Positions 56,018-64,000 of a stretch of 64,000 bases of DNA are shown here, piece after piece (positions within the stretch are counted from its first letter, which is position 1; every line of letters starts with the position of its first letter). The position numbers and the translations under genes were made by a program. Origin of the DNA: Bacteroidota bacterium. Its GTDB lineage: Bacteria > Bacteroidota > Bacteroidia > B-17B0 > Aurantibacillaceae. The stretch covers positions 33,665-97,664 of the forward strand of contig CANFTW010000013.1 in the NCBI GenBank assembly GCA_947450025.1. The letters are read 5' to 3'. Below the pieces are notes generated by a model. It was not told where the DNA came from, made no database searches, and saw only the letters and a list, made by a program, of their open reading frames with translations.

Positions 56018-56047
56018 TTGATTTATTCTGAAAAAAAAGTAAGTTTG
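56018..56047 (+). promoter_or_regulatory. Promoter of the 56-60 kb envelope operon
   Basis: TTG (56018-56020), 19-nt spacer, TAAGTTTG (56040-56047), a full match to TTG-N19-TAnnTTTG. The gene starts at 56052, 4 nt after the box, implying a leaderless or nearly leaderless mRNA. Confidence 0.6.
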
Positions 56048-56051
56048 TAAT

Positions 56052-57647
56052 ATGCGCTTATTATATAAATTCTTGATTTTAGTGGTTTTTACAGAGGGGA
56101 TTGTCTCTTGTAAGAAAGAAACGAGTTGGGATACCGATTTAGCTATTCCTATTGCTACCAGTCATCTAAATATTAGTAACTTTTTTGGCGACTCTATTTT
56201 TCAAACAGATCCATCTGGGCTACTTCATTTAGCTTTCACAAAGGATTTACTAAATTATACAATGGATAGTTTAGTGAAATTACCCGATACAACTATTAAC
56301 GCAGGTTATACAGTTCCATTTTCTACATTCTTAAATCCAGGAGTACAAATTTTTTCAAATGCTGCTTCAACTGATAAAGAAATAACATTTGATGTGAGCA
56401 ATGGCGTAGAGCTTAATAAAGCCATCATTCGTAAAGGATTTTTAAAAATAGAATATAAGAATACTTATGCTCAACCGCTTAAGTTTAACTATATCGTTAA
56501 TTCAGCTTCATTATACGGCTCACAATTGAGTGTTACTCAGGTTGTTCCTGGAGCTTCTAATTTAGTTAAAATGTATCCTTTGGATGGTTATAACATTAAT
56601 TTAACAGGCTTATCAGGTAACAAAATAAACACCTTAGTTCAAACTTATACAATTAGTACTGATGTAAGTGGGCAACCAGACCAACTATTGGCCGGACAAG
56701 GGTTAATTATTAAATTATCATTTATTGATTTAATTCCTGAATATATACAAGGTTACTTTGGACAACAAGATTTAACTTTTGGCCCAGATTCATCCTCCTT
56801 AAATTTTCTTCAAAATTTAAGTACCAATAATTTCTTACTTACACAATCGGCCATTAATTTTAAAATTGTTAATGAATTTGGTATTGAAATGAGTAGTTCT
56901 ATAAACAGTATGCGTTCAATCAAAACAAACCCATTAAACGTGGTCAATTTGAGTTCAGGCAACTTATTACAATCAATCAATGTTGGAAGAGCTAATAAAA
57001 CGAACAATGCATCAAATCCTGTTTTCCCTTGGGTTAAACAAATTAACATAAACTCTTCTAATTCAAATCTTAATTCATTTTTACAAAATTTACCTAACTA
57101 TTTAGGCTATTCTGTGAAAGCAAAATTAAATCCTTTAGGAAATGTTTCTGCTGGAAACGATTTTGCTTTTTATGGCAGAGGATTAAAAGTATCTGCTGAT
57201 ATTGATATTCCTTTATCTCTCTCCGCAGATTATTTTACTTTAATTAGTTATTCAAATGTTGATTTAACAAAATTAAAGGAAGTTCATGATGTTAATTCAT
57301 GTCAAATTATTCTTAATATTAGAAATAATTATCCTTTTAATGCCAAATTACAAGGATACATGATTGATGAACAAAACCAAATTATTGATTCATTATTTAT
57401 ACCTAGCCAAAATTCGATAGAGGCAGCTAATACAGATATCAATAATGTAGTTCTAAATTATATTGATTCAAGATTAGAGTCAGATTTAGACAAAACAAAA
57501 ATGGAACATTTAGCTTTGTGTAAAAAAATTAAATTTGTTAGTAAGCTATATCTTTCAAATCAACCAACGCCAATCAAAATTACTGAAGATGGTTACTTAG
57601 ACATTAAGGTGAATGCATTTTTGAATTATAAAATAAAAACTAAATAA
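56052..57647 (+). CDS. Large lipoprotein, unknown function
   Basis: A 531-residue lipoprotein with signal and lipobox IVSC (Cys20). The mature part begins KKETSWDTDLAIPIATSHLN and is beta-rich with repeated strand-turn elements; no domain is recognised. The sequence opening (W-D-D-L-A-I-P-I-A) is similar to other Bacteroidota lipoproteins of unknown role as I recall. It is the first of three genes (gaps 1 and 5 bp) with a DUF5723-like outer-membrane protein and a T9SS cargo. Confidence 0.65.
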   Translation: MRLLYKFLILVVFTEGIVSCKKETSWDTDLAIPIATSHLNISNFFGDSIFQTDPSGLLHLAFTKDLLNYTMDSLVKLPDTTINAGYTVPFSTFLNPGVQIFSNAASTDKEITFDVSNGVELNKAIIRKGFLKIEYKNTYAQPLKFNYIVNSASLYGSQLSVTQVVPGASNLVKMYPLDGYNINLTGLSGNKINTLVQTYTISTDVSGQPDQLLAGQGLIIKLSFIDLIPEYIQGYFGQQDLTFGPDSSSLNFLQNLSTNNFLLTQSAINFKIVNEFGIEMSSSINSMRSIKTNPLNVVNLSSGNLLQSINVGRANKTNNASNPVFPWVKQININSSNSNLNSFLQNLPNYLGYSVKAKLNPLGNVSAGNDFAFYGRGLKVSADIDIPLSLSADYFTLISYSNVDLTKLKEVHDVNSCQIILNIRNNYPFNAKLQGYMIDEQNQIIDSLFIPSQNSIEAANTDINNVVLNYIDSRLESDLDKTKMEHLALCKKIKFVSKLYLSNQPTPIKITEDGYLDIKVNAFLNYKIKTK

Positions 57648-57648
57648 A

Positions 57649-58896
57649 ATGAAAACTAGGTTTATTTTATATTTCTGTTTGTATTCACTATCTGTTTTTC
57701 CTCAATATAATTCTGAGTTTTTAAATTTTGAAAAAACAGGTAGAAGTGTCTCTATTAATGGCGAATATGAATTAGGTTCAAATGGCATTTATAATTCATT
57801 ATTGAATAAATTTATTTTTGGAGGATATATTGATCAAAAAACAAAAGATGCGTCTAATAACCATATGAAAGGGATGAATGTTTTAGGCGCTAATATTAAT
57901 TACGATGTATCTGTTTTTTTTGGAAGGAACACAAGATATTCATATTTACTAGGATATAAAGACCAGCAGATCATCAATTCATCTTTTACCAAAGATTTTT
58001 ATCAATTAATGTTTTATGGAAATAAACCTTATCTAAATGAAACTAAAAATCTTTCAGGAACAAATATAAATTCATTACGGTTTCAGGAATTAAAATTAGG
58101 TTTTATTTGGCATAAAATTGATACGACAGCAAAGGTAGGAGTATCAATTTCTATACTTAAAGGACAACAATTATTTTATATAAAAGCGAAAGAAGGGTCA
58201 TCATTATATACTAACTCAGATGGAACTCAGTTAATATTCAATTCCGATTTCAATATGGCATTAAGTGACACTAGCCACAAAAAAAATCCATTTATATATA
58301 ACGGAGTAGGAGCAAGTGCTGATATCTTTTTTGAAACACCTTATAAAAGTTCAATAGGTAAGGGGAGTGTGTTAACCGTAAATGCAAACAATATCGGTTT
58401 TTTACATTGGTTTGATAATAGTGTGCAATACAGTAGCGATTCAACTTTTAAATTTGAAGGCTACCACATTAATAATTTGTTAGATTTAAAAGATTCAACA
58501 CTTTCTTCCATAAACAGAGATACAATAATCAAAAATACTACCAATGCTCATCATGAATCCTTTAATGTGAATATTCCTACAAACCTTTTAATAATCAATA
58601 AAATAAGATTCACCAATAAATTTGTTCTAGGAACAGGTTTTAGATACTTATTCAATTCCAATTTTAAACCTTATTTTTTTACAGATGCAGAATATCAAAT
58701 CACACCTAAAATAACAGGTGTTTTACATATTGCCTATGGCGGCTATTCAAGATTAAATGTAGGATTAGCATTTTCATATAATTCACCTTCTTGGTTTTTC
58801 AAATTGGGTAGTAATAGTTTACAAGGGTATATTTCTCCATCTAATACATATGGACAAGGAGCATTTATTAGTATTGCAAAAAAATTTAAACGATAA
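57649..58896 (+). CDS. DUF5723-like outer membrane protein
   Basis: A 415-residue exported protein with a signal peptide of about 18 residues and a C-terminal part of alternating strands ending in KKFKR. Segments such as LTVNANNIGFLHWFDNSVQY and TDAEYQITPKITGVLHIAYG resemble the DUF5723 family (porin-like barrels), from memory only. It starts 1 bp after the lipoprotein stop and is followed 5 bp later by the T9SS cargo, so a joint envelope role is likely. Confidence 0.6.
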   Translation: MKTRFILYFCLYSLSVFPQYNSEFLNFEKTGRSVSINGEYELGSNGIYNSLLNKFIFGGYIDQKTKDASNNHMKGMNVLGANINYDVSVFFGRNTRYSYLLGYKDQQIINSSFTKDFYQLMFYGNKPYLNETKNLSGTNINSLRFQELKLGFIWHKIDTTAKVGVSISILKGQQLFYIKAKEGSSLYTNSDGTQLIFNSDFNMALSDTSHKKNPFIYNGVGASADIFFETPYKSSIGKGSVLTVNANNIGFLHWFDNSVQYSSDSTFKFEGYHINNLLDLKDSTLSSINRDTIIKNTTNAHHESFNVNIPTNLLIINKIRFTNKFVLGTGFRYLFNSNFKPYFFTDAEYQITPKITGVLHIAYGGYSRLNVGLAFSYNSPSWFFKLGSNSLQGYISPSNTYGQGAFISIAKKFKR

Positions 58897-58901
58897 TATG
58901 T

Positions 58902-60359
58902 ATGATTAAACAAATTGTTTTTATAGTTTTCATTCTTCACTTTACAATCTTAGTGGCACAGCCACCGAAAAAGTTTTTTTGTAGATATGGGGGCAATGGA
59001 TATGATGTTGGCTATGATCTTAAACAAACTTCTGATAAAGGATATGTTATTTGCGGGTCTACCAATAGTTTTGGACAAGGCAATACCGATTTTTATTTAT
59101 TAAAGTTGGATAGTTTAGGCCAGAAAATATTTGAAAAAGCATTTGGTGGTTATAATAATGAAATTGCTAAAAGTATCGTTCAATTGCCTGACTCTAGCTA
59201 TATTTTATCTGGATATACAAGTTCTTTTGGTTTTGGAGGTTATGATATATTTATTGTAAAAGTTGATAAAACCGGCAATTTACAATGGCAAAAAACAATA
59301 GGAGGGGAGGATTGGGATTTTTCAAATAGTATTGTAAACACTTCAGATGGAGGATATATTATATGCGGAACAACCTACAGCTTTGGATACGGCAATTCTG
59401 ATGGCTATGTGATCAAAATAGATGCTTTAGGAAATACAATATGGAGCAAAGCCTTTGGGGGTAGTAAAGACGATGAATTTAAATCGGTTATTCAAACCAA
59501 TGATGGAAAATATGTTTTAACAGGATACACCAAAAGTTACAACGATTCGCTTGGAGATATTTGGGTTTTTAAATTAGATGTCAATGGAGATTCCATTTGG
59601 AGTAAATATTATGGTGGAAATAAAGAAGATTTTGGAAATCAAATTGTAGAAAATAATGCCAGTGATTTATTTATTGCAGGAGCAACAGAATCGTTTGGAG
59701 TAGGATTATTAGATGCTTATGCTTTAAAATTAAATAGTGTAGGCCTTTTAACAAATACATTTATTAATGGAACAGCAGCAAATAATGAGATTTATACATC
59801 TGCTTCAATTTGCTATAGAGTTTCTAATAATGTTATTTCGTTTATAGAATATGAAACAGCCCCCGGTTTTGAGTTACAAACTAAAATTATTGAGTTTGAT
59901 TTTTGGTTTGGTTATCAACAAGCTACTGATTTTGGATCAACCATAATTGATGAAACTTTTAAAGTTATTACAACAAAAGATAAAGGCTATGCTGTAACAG
60001 GCTTTACAGAAGGGTATAATGCTATTTTAACGGATGTCTATTTTATTAAATTAGATTCTAATTTGGCAGGAGATAACAATAGTATTGTTTCTATAGATGA
60101 AATAGAAAAAAATGATTTATTTTTTAAAATATACCCTAATCCAACGATGAATAAAATTCAAATTTCTTCGAATATTAATATATCGATAGATGATTTAAGA
60201 TTATTTGATGCTATAGGAAATGAAATCTTAATATCAAATAACCAAATATATTATGAAAATAAATCCTCGATATCGATTTCTTTAGAAACTTTAAAAACTG
60301 GTATGTATTATCTAAAAATTAGAAATCAAACACGAAAAATATCAGTTATTCATCCATAA
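58902..60359 (+). CDS. T9SS cargo with beta-propeller-like repeats
   Basis: A 485-residue secreted protein: signal peptide (about 1-19, ending VAQ), about six repeats of roughly 50 residues (D-GY-I-GST-SFG-G--D-Y-LKLD--G pattern, e.g. SDKGYVICGSTNSFGQG and GGYIICGTTYSFGYG), then a T9SS type A tail (FKIYPNPTMNKIQI ... LKTGMYYLKIRNQ). The repeats are of the kind found in Bacteroidota surface and adhesion proteins and likely form a beta-propeller. Function unknown. Confidence 0.8.
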   Translation: MIKQIVFIVFILHFTILVAQPPKKFFCRYGGNGYDVGYDLKQTSDKGYVICGSTNSFGQGNTDFYLLKLDSLGQKIFEKAFGGYNNEIAKSIVQLPDSSYILSGYTSSFGFGGYDIFIVKVDKTGNLQWQKTIGGEDWDFSNSIVNTSDGGYIICGTTYSFGYGNSDGYVIKIDALGNTIWSKAFGGSKDDEFKSVIQTNDGKYVLTGYTKSYNDSLGDIWVFKLDVNGDSIWSKYYGGNKEDFGNQIVENNASDLFIAGATESFGVGLLDAYALKLNSVGLLTNTFINGTAANNEIYTSASICYRVSNNVISFIEYETAPGFELQTKIIEFDFWFGYQQATDFGSTIIDETFKVITTKDKGYAVTGFTEGYNAILTDVYFIKLDSNLAGDNNSIVSIDEIEKNDLFFKIYPNPTMNKIQISSNINISIDDLRLFDAIGNEILISNNQIYYENKSSISISLETLKTGMYYLKIRNQTRKISVIHP

Positions 60360-60389
60360 AAAAAGCCATCCAAAAGGATGGCTTTTTTT
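60358..60389. terminator. Bidirectional terminator, envelope operon and queA
   Basis: A perfect 14-bp stem AAAAAAAGCCATCC (60358-60371) with GGATGGCTTTTTTT (60376-60389), loop AAAA. It starts within the stop codon of the T9SS cargo gene and also ends the convergent queA. Confidence 0.9.
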
Positions 60390-60405
60390 ATGGATGAATA
60401 TTGTT

Positions 60406-61455
60406 TTATAAAATCAACATGGCATCGCCATATGAATAAAAACGATATTTTTCTTTAATGGCTTCTTTATAAGCTTTCATAATTAAATCATAACCACCAA
60501 ATGCTGCAACTTGCATTAACAAGGTCGATTCAGGCATATGGAAATTTGTAATCATACAATTAGCTACAGAAAAATCATATGGAGGAAAGATAAATTTATT
60601 TGTCCAGCCTTGATATGGATTAACATGTCCTGTAGTTGATACAGAGGACTCTAAAGAACGCATAACGGTTGTTCCTACAGCGCATACTTTTTTCTTTTTA
60701 TCCTTACCAGTATTAATGATTTTACAAGCTTCTTCAGTAATAATAGCTTCTTCACTATCCATTTTATGCTTAGTTAAATCTTCAACTTCAACCATTCTAA
60801 ACGTACCTAAACCTATATGCAACGTAATATTAGCAAAATCAACACCTTTTATTTCTAAACGTTTTAATAATTCTCTACTAAAATGTAATCCAGCAGTTGG
60901 AGCAGCAACGGCACCTTCATTTTTCGCGAAAACGGTTTGGTATCGTTCAATATCACTTTCTTCTACCGCACGTTTAATGTATTTAGGCAAAGGTGTTTCA
61001 CCTAAATCGTATAACGCCTTTCTGAATTCTTCATATGGACCATCAAATAAGAAACGTAAAGTTCTTCCTCTAGAAGTCGTATTGTCAATCACTTCAGCAA
61101 CCACATTGTCATTTTCACCAAAATATAATTTATTACCAATTCTAATTTTACGAGCAGGATCAACTAGCACATCCCACAAACGACTTTCTGCATTTAATTC
61201 ACGTAATAAAAAAACTTCGATTTTAGCGCCAGTTTTTTCTTTGTTTCCATACATACGTGCAGGGAAAACTTTTGTGTCATTTAAAATCATGACATCTCCA
61301 TCATCAAAATAATTAATAATGTCTTTGAATTTTTTGTGGGTAATTTTCCCAGTAGCTCGGTCAACAACCATTAACTTACTTTCATCACGATTTTTTGCTG
61401 GGTGTTCTGCCAATAACTCTTTTGGCAAATTGAACTTGAACATGGATAGTTTCAT
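60406..61455 (-). CDS. queA: tRNA preQ1(34) S-adenosylmethionine ribosyltransferase-isomerase
   Basis: A 349-residue enzyme that turns preQ1 in tRNA wobble position into epoxyqueuosine using the ribosyl part of SAM. Motifs: [64 protein letters not shown] and [18 protein letters not shown]. The length is normal and no preQ1 riboswitch was recognised in the 230-bp upstream gap. Confidence 0.97.
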   Translation of the reverse strand: MKLSMFKFNLPKELLAEHPAKNRDESKLMVVDRATGKITHKKFKDIINYFDDGDVMILNDTKVFPARMYGNKEKTGAKIEVFLLRELNAESRLWDVLVDPARKIRIGNKLYFGENDNVVAEVIDNTTSRGRTLRFLFDGPYEEFRKALYDLGETPLPKYIKRAVEESDIERYQTVFAKNEGAVAAPTAGLHFSRELLKRLEIKGVDFANITLHIGLGTFRMVEVEDLTKHKMDSEEAIITEEACKIINTGKDKKKKVCAVGTTVMRSLESSVSTTGHVNPYQGWTNKFIFPPYDFSVANCMITNFHMPESTLLMQVAAFGGYDLIMKAYKEAIKEKYRFYSYGDAMLIL

Positions 61456-61687
61456 ATCTGTTATAGTTTTAATATAAGACAGAGTGAAATAGGCTAATAA
61501 GCCATTTCATAATCTTACGGGATTAATAATTAGGATGCGAAATTAACTCCATAAATACGCTTTCCGACAAACATCTCATTAAATTAATAGACTATTAATC
61601 AACAACTTATTGAAATATATTTATCTATAATTAATATTATGTTAAATAGTAAATTTTATAGATCATACTACATTAATATATTAAACT

Positions 61688-62818
61688 TTATTGATCTAGA
61701 TTATTAATGGCTAATTTACCAACTAATGAACCAATAGCAACACCCATACCTCCCATTCTTACCGCACAAACAACATTAGGTGAAACTCTATTGATAATAG
61801 GCATTTTTTCATTACCAACACCCATAATTCCAGACCACCGATGCTCAATTTCAAAAGGAACTTGAGGTAAAATAACCTTTTTAAGTAGATACTCTAAATG
61901 AGATTGAATTTTAGAATTTAATTCAAACTTAATAGTAGTTTCTTTCTTAAAATCAAGATTTCTTCCACCACCAAATAAAACTCTCTCGCCGATATTCCTA
62001 AAATAATAAAATCCTTCATCGTAATGAAAAGTTCCCTTAATATTTAAATTCTCTATTGGTTTTGTTATTAAAACTTGAGCTCTTGCAGGTTTTACATCTG
62101 TCAATTTTAACAATTCATTCGCAAAACCATTTGTCGCAACAATGACCTGTTGTGATTCTATTATTCCTATGGAAGTTGAAAGACTTACTCCGTTTCCATA
62201 ATCATTAATTAACTTTACATTTACCGAATTTAAAATGATAATACCTTGCTTTAAAGCTAGCTGAATGAGTGATTGCATCATTTTTCCAGTATCAATTTGT
62301 CCTTCTCTTTTATTGTAAATAAGTCCTTTAATTGACTTAAAATGAAAAGTCCTAATTTTTTCATTTTCAATACTATACGTATCATTAGTCTTTGTATAGG
62401 GTTTAAGAATTTTGTTAAAATTACCTATAGATTGAGCACATTCTTCAAAATGACGTTTGTTAACAAATAACTCATATCCTCCCCATTCTTTGTATTCAAT
62501 TTGTTTATCACCTAATCGATTTCTCAATAATTCTAAACCTTTTATTCTCATCTCAACCGTTTCCCAAACCTTAGACTCATCAATATGTTTTAAATCTGAT
62601 AAAATTTCGCTAACACTTCCAAAACAAGCGAAACCTGCATTTTTGGTGCTTGCACCACAAGGTAAAACACCCTTTTCTAAAACAATAACCTTTGCTTTCT
62701 TATGTTTTTCTTTATATGAAATAGCGGCACTTAGGCCTACGATTCCACTTCCAATAACAATTAAATCTATATTATTTAAATAAGTTTGTTTTTCCCAAAA
62801 ACTAAGGTTTGAAATCAT
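61688..62818 (-). CDS. FAD-dependent oxidoreductase (DAO family)
   Basis: A 376-residue flavoprotein of the D-amino-acid-oxidase type. The Rossmann motif is LIVIGSGIVGLSAA (about residues 19-32). GASTKNAGFACFGS is the FAD loop, and MGVGNEKMPIINRVSPNVVCAVRMGGMGVAIGS the C-terminal substrate/FAD part, with FYYFRNIGERVLFGGG. Family members oxidise glycine, sarcosine, proline or similar amines. The substrate is not known. Single gene, facing away from the next protein. Confidence 0.85.
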   Translation of the reverse strand: MISNLSFWEKQTYLNNIDLIVIGSGIVGLSAAISYKEKHKKAKVIVLEKGVLPCGASTKNAGFACFGSVSEILSDLKHIDESKVWETVEMRIKGLELLRNRLGDKQIEYKEWGGYELFVNKRHFEECAQSIGNFNKILKPYTKTNDTYSIENEKIRTFHFKSIKGLIYNKREGQIDTGKMMQSLIQLALKQGIIILNSVNVKLINDYGNGVSLSTSIGIIESQQVIVATNGFANELLKLTDVKPARAQVLITKPIENLNIKGTFHYDEGFYYFRNIGERVLFGGGRNLDFKKETTIKFELNSKIQSHLEYLLKKVILPQVPFEIEHRWSGIMGVGNEKMPIINRVSPNVVCAVRMGGMGVAIGSLVGKLAINNLDQ

Positions 62819-62905
62819 GTTACTTTTGTGTATAATTTTTTTTGAACTTTTTATGTAATTATAATTAAATTTACTTCTTTACACAAAATTACGTCTTTGT
62901 TCTAT

Positions 62906-64000
62906 ATGAAATATACTTTATATATTTTTATAATACTTTTAAGTTTTTATGCTTCTCTTTCCTATGCTCAGGAATGGTCACTCCCCTTTTCCAGTAAAAT
63001 TGAAAAAAATGGTAAAAAACTACAGGGGGCTACTGTTACTTTAATGCAAGGTTCAAAACAGGTTATGCAAACCATTACAGGCGAAGATGGAGCTTTTAAA
63101 TTTCAAATTCCGCCAAATGGAGATTATACAATAATCGTCACAAAACAAGGGCACTGCAGTAAAAAATTTCAAGTATCAACGAGGGGTGTTCCTGCAGATA
63201 AGCAAGAAGAAAAATTTAAAGGAATTGACATTAAAGCCATCAGTTTATTTGAACCATTACCAAACATTGACTACTCTGTATTAAATCAACCTCTTGTAAA
63301 AATCACTTATAATGCTGCTATTGACGATTTTGATTATGACGAATCTTATAGTAATCAAATACTTGATGCTTTAGATAAATTAAGGCAATTGGAGTTAGAT
63401 GCAATTAATAAACAAAAAGAACAAGAAGCAAATTATCAAACAGCTATAAAAACTGCGGACAAAGCCTTTCAAAAAAAAGAGTGGGTTACGGCAAAGTCAA
63501 ATTATGCTCAAGCTTCATCTCTTAAACCATCTGAAAATTACCCAAAAGATCAACTCGCTCAAATTGATATTATTATTAAAGATCAAGAAGCTTTAAATAA
63601 AAAAGCACTGGCTGATGCCAAAGCAAAAGTCGATAATGATGCTTTAGCCAAGAAAAAAGCTGAGGATGAGGCGGCTCGTTTAGCGAAAGAAAAAGCAGAT
63701 AAGTTGGCGGCTGAAAAAGCGCTTGCAGATGCCAAAGCAAAAGCTGATGCAGATGCTCTTGCTAAGAAAAAAGCAGATGAAGAAGCTGCTCGTTTAGCGA
63801 AAGAAAAAGCAGATAAATTAGCTGCTGAAAAAGCGCTAGCAGATGCCAAAGCTAAAGCCGATGCTGATGTTCTTGCTAAGAAAAAAGCAGATGAAGAAGC
63901 TGCTCGTTTAGCGAAAGAAAAAGCAGATAAGTTGGCCGCTGAAAAAGCATTAGCAGATGCCAAAGCTAAAGCCGATGCAGATGCTCTTGCGAAGAAAAAA
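62906..64000 (+). CDS. Exported coiled-coil repeat protein (right end cut by window)
   Basis: The open frame starts at ATG 62906 and runs past the window edge (at least 365 residues). Signal peptide about 1-21 (ending YAQ). Residues about 33-85 form a carboxypeptidase-regulatory-like domain (GATVTLMQGSKQ, GEDGAFKFQIPPNGDYTI). Next comes a charged helical linker and a TPR-like part (ADKAFQKKEWVTAKSNYAQAS), then Lys/Ala-rich heptad-type coiled coil built of 38-residue repeats from residue 234 on. The layout resembles TolA-like periplasmic helices. The C-terminal domain, which would define function, lies outside the window. Confidence 0.75.
   Translation, partial: MKYTLYIFIILLSFYASLSYAQEWSLPFSSKIEKNGKKLQGATVTLMQGSKQVMQTITGEDGAFKFQIPPNGDYTIIVTKQGHCSKKFQVSTRGVPADKQEEKFKGIDIKAISLFEPLPNIDYSVLNQPLVKITYNAAIDDFDYDESYSNQILDALDKLRQLELDAINKQKEQEANYQTAIKTADKAFQKKEWVTAKSNYAQASSLKPSENYPKDQLAQIDIIIKDQEALNKKALADAKAKVDNDALAKKKAEDEAARLAKEKADKLAAEKALADAKAKADADALAKKKADEEAARLAKEKADKLAAEKALADAKAKADADVLAKKKADEEAARLAKEKADKLAAEKALADAKAKADADALAKKK
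63605..64000 (+). repeat. 114-bp in-frame tandem repeats (coiled coil)
   Basis: Repeat starts at 63605, 63719, 63833 and 63947, spacing exactly 114 bp (38 codons). Each unit reads A-LADAKAKADADALAKKKA, then DEEAARLAKEKADKLAAEK. Three full copies and a partial one reach the window edge; more may follow. Confidence 0.9.

Noticed and set aside
61456-61687. preQ1 riboswitch ahead of queA or a tRNA in the gap
   Set aside because: No conserved preQ1 core, cloverleaf or T-loop sequence (GGTTCGA-type) was found. The gap is plain AT-rich DNA.
63583-63963. Ala/Ser-rich open frame on the minus strand
   Set aside because: It is the antisense image of the Lys/Ala coiled-coil repeats on the plus strand, which continue a gene starting at 62906 with a signal peptide.

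Overview
The window is AT-rich chromosomal DNA from a member of the phylum Bacteroidota. The evidence is four proteins with type IX secretion (T9SS) type A C-terminal sorting tails, one with a type B (CHU_C) tail, a GLPGLI protein paired with an outer-membrane beta-barrel receptor, a fused alpha/beta E1 2-oxoacid dehydrogenase, DUF1573 proteins, and promoters of the TTG-N19-TAnnTTTG kind without Shine-Dalgarno sites. Genus or family cannot be settled from this stretch. No rRNA, tRNA, CRISPR array, insertion sequence or prophage was seen.

Layout. 0-18 kb is mostly housekeeping: an outer-membrane protein, inositol-phosphatase family enzyme, aminotransferase, secreted PNGase F-related protein, rpsO-pnp, GNAT acetyltransferase, rlmF, a beta-lactamase-fold hydrolase, dusB, valS, three tandem DUF1573 genes, tsaE, ribH. 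18-22.7 kb (minus strand) holds a TPR protein, a lipoprotein-MbnH-MbnP operon and an SF2 helicase. 22.8-28.5 kb carries a T9SS type B protein, GLPGLI, an outer-membrane receptor and gap. 28.6-34.4 kb is a copper/redox block: multicopper oxidase, redoxin, YHYH protein, then a second MbnP-MbnH pair. 34.5-36.4 kb has an FAH-family hydrolase and lhgO. 36.5-44.2 kb is an accessory stretch of small secreted, lipoprotein or membrane proteins of unknown function, including a 6 x 20-residue repeat protein and an unusual secreted diheme cytochrome resembling a CcoO-CcoP fusion. 44.3-55.5 kb contains an MFS transporter, dnaB, a TPR histidine kinase, a formimidoylglutamase-like enzyme, fused E1 and rarA. 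56-60.4 kb is an envelope operon (lipoprotein, DUF5723-like, T9SS cargo), followed by queA, an FAD oxidoreductase and, cut by the window edge, a secreted protein with 114-bp coiled-coil repeats.

How the genes fit together. The clearest functional theme is copper and haem redox chemistry outside the cytoplasm: two MbnP/MbnH pairs (a copper protein whose tryptophan is oxidised to kynurenine by a MauG-like diheme enzyme in the characterised methanotroph case), a secreted multicopper oxidase and a YHYH protein lie within about 15 kb. Gene-end architecture is also notable: nine convergent gene pairs are present. Four share a 4-bp stop-codon overlap, four are separated by a perfect or near-perfect bidirectional hairpin, and one has neither. 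Two translation/transcription oddities stand out: dusB appears to begin at an ATC codon, and an intrinsic terminator is embedded in the signal-peptide codons of the third DUF1573 gene.
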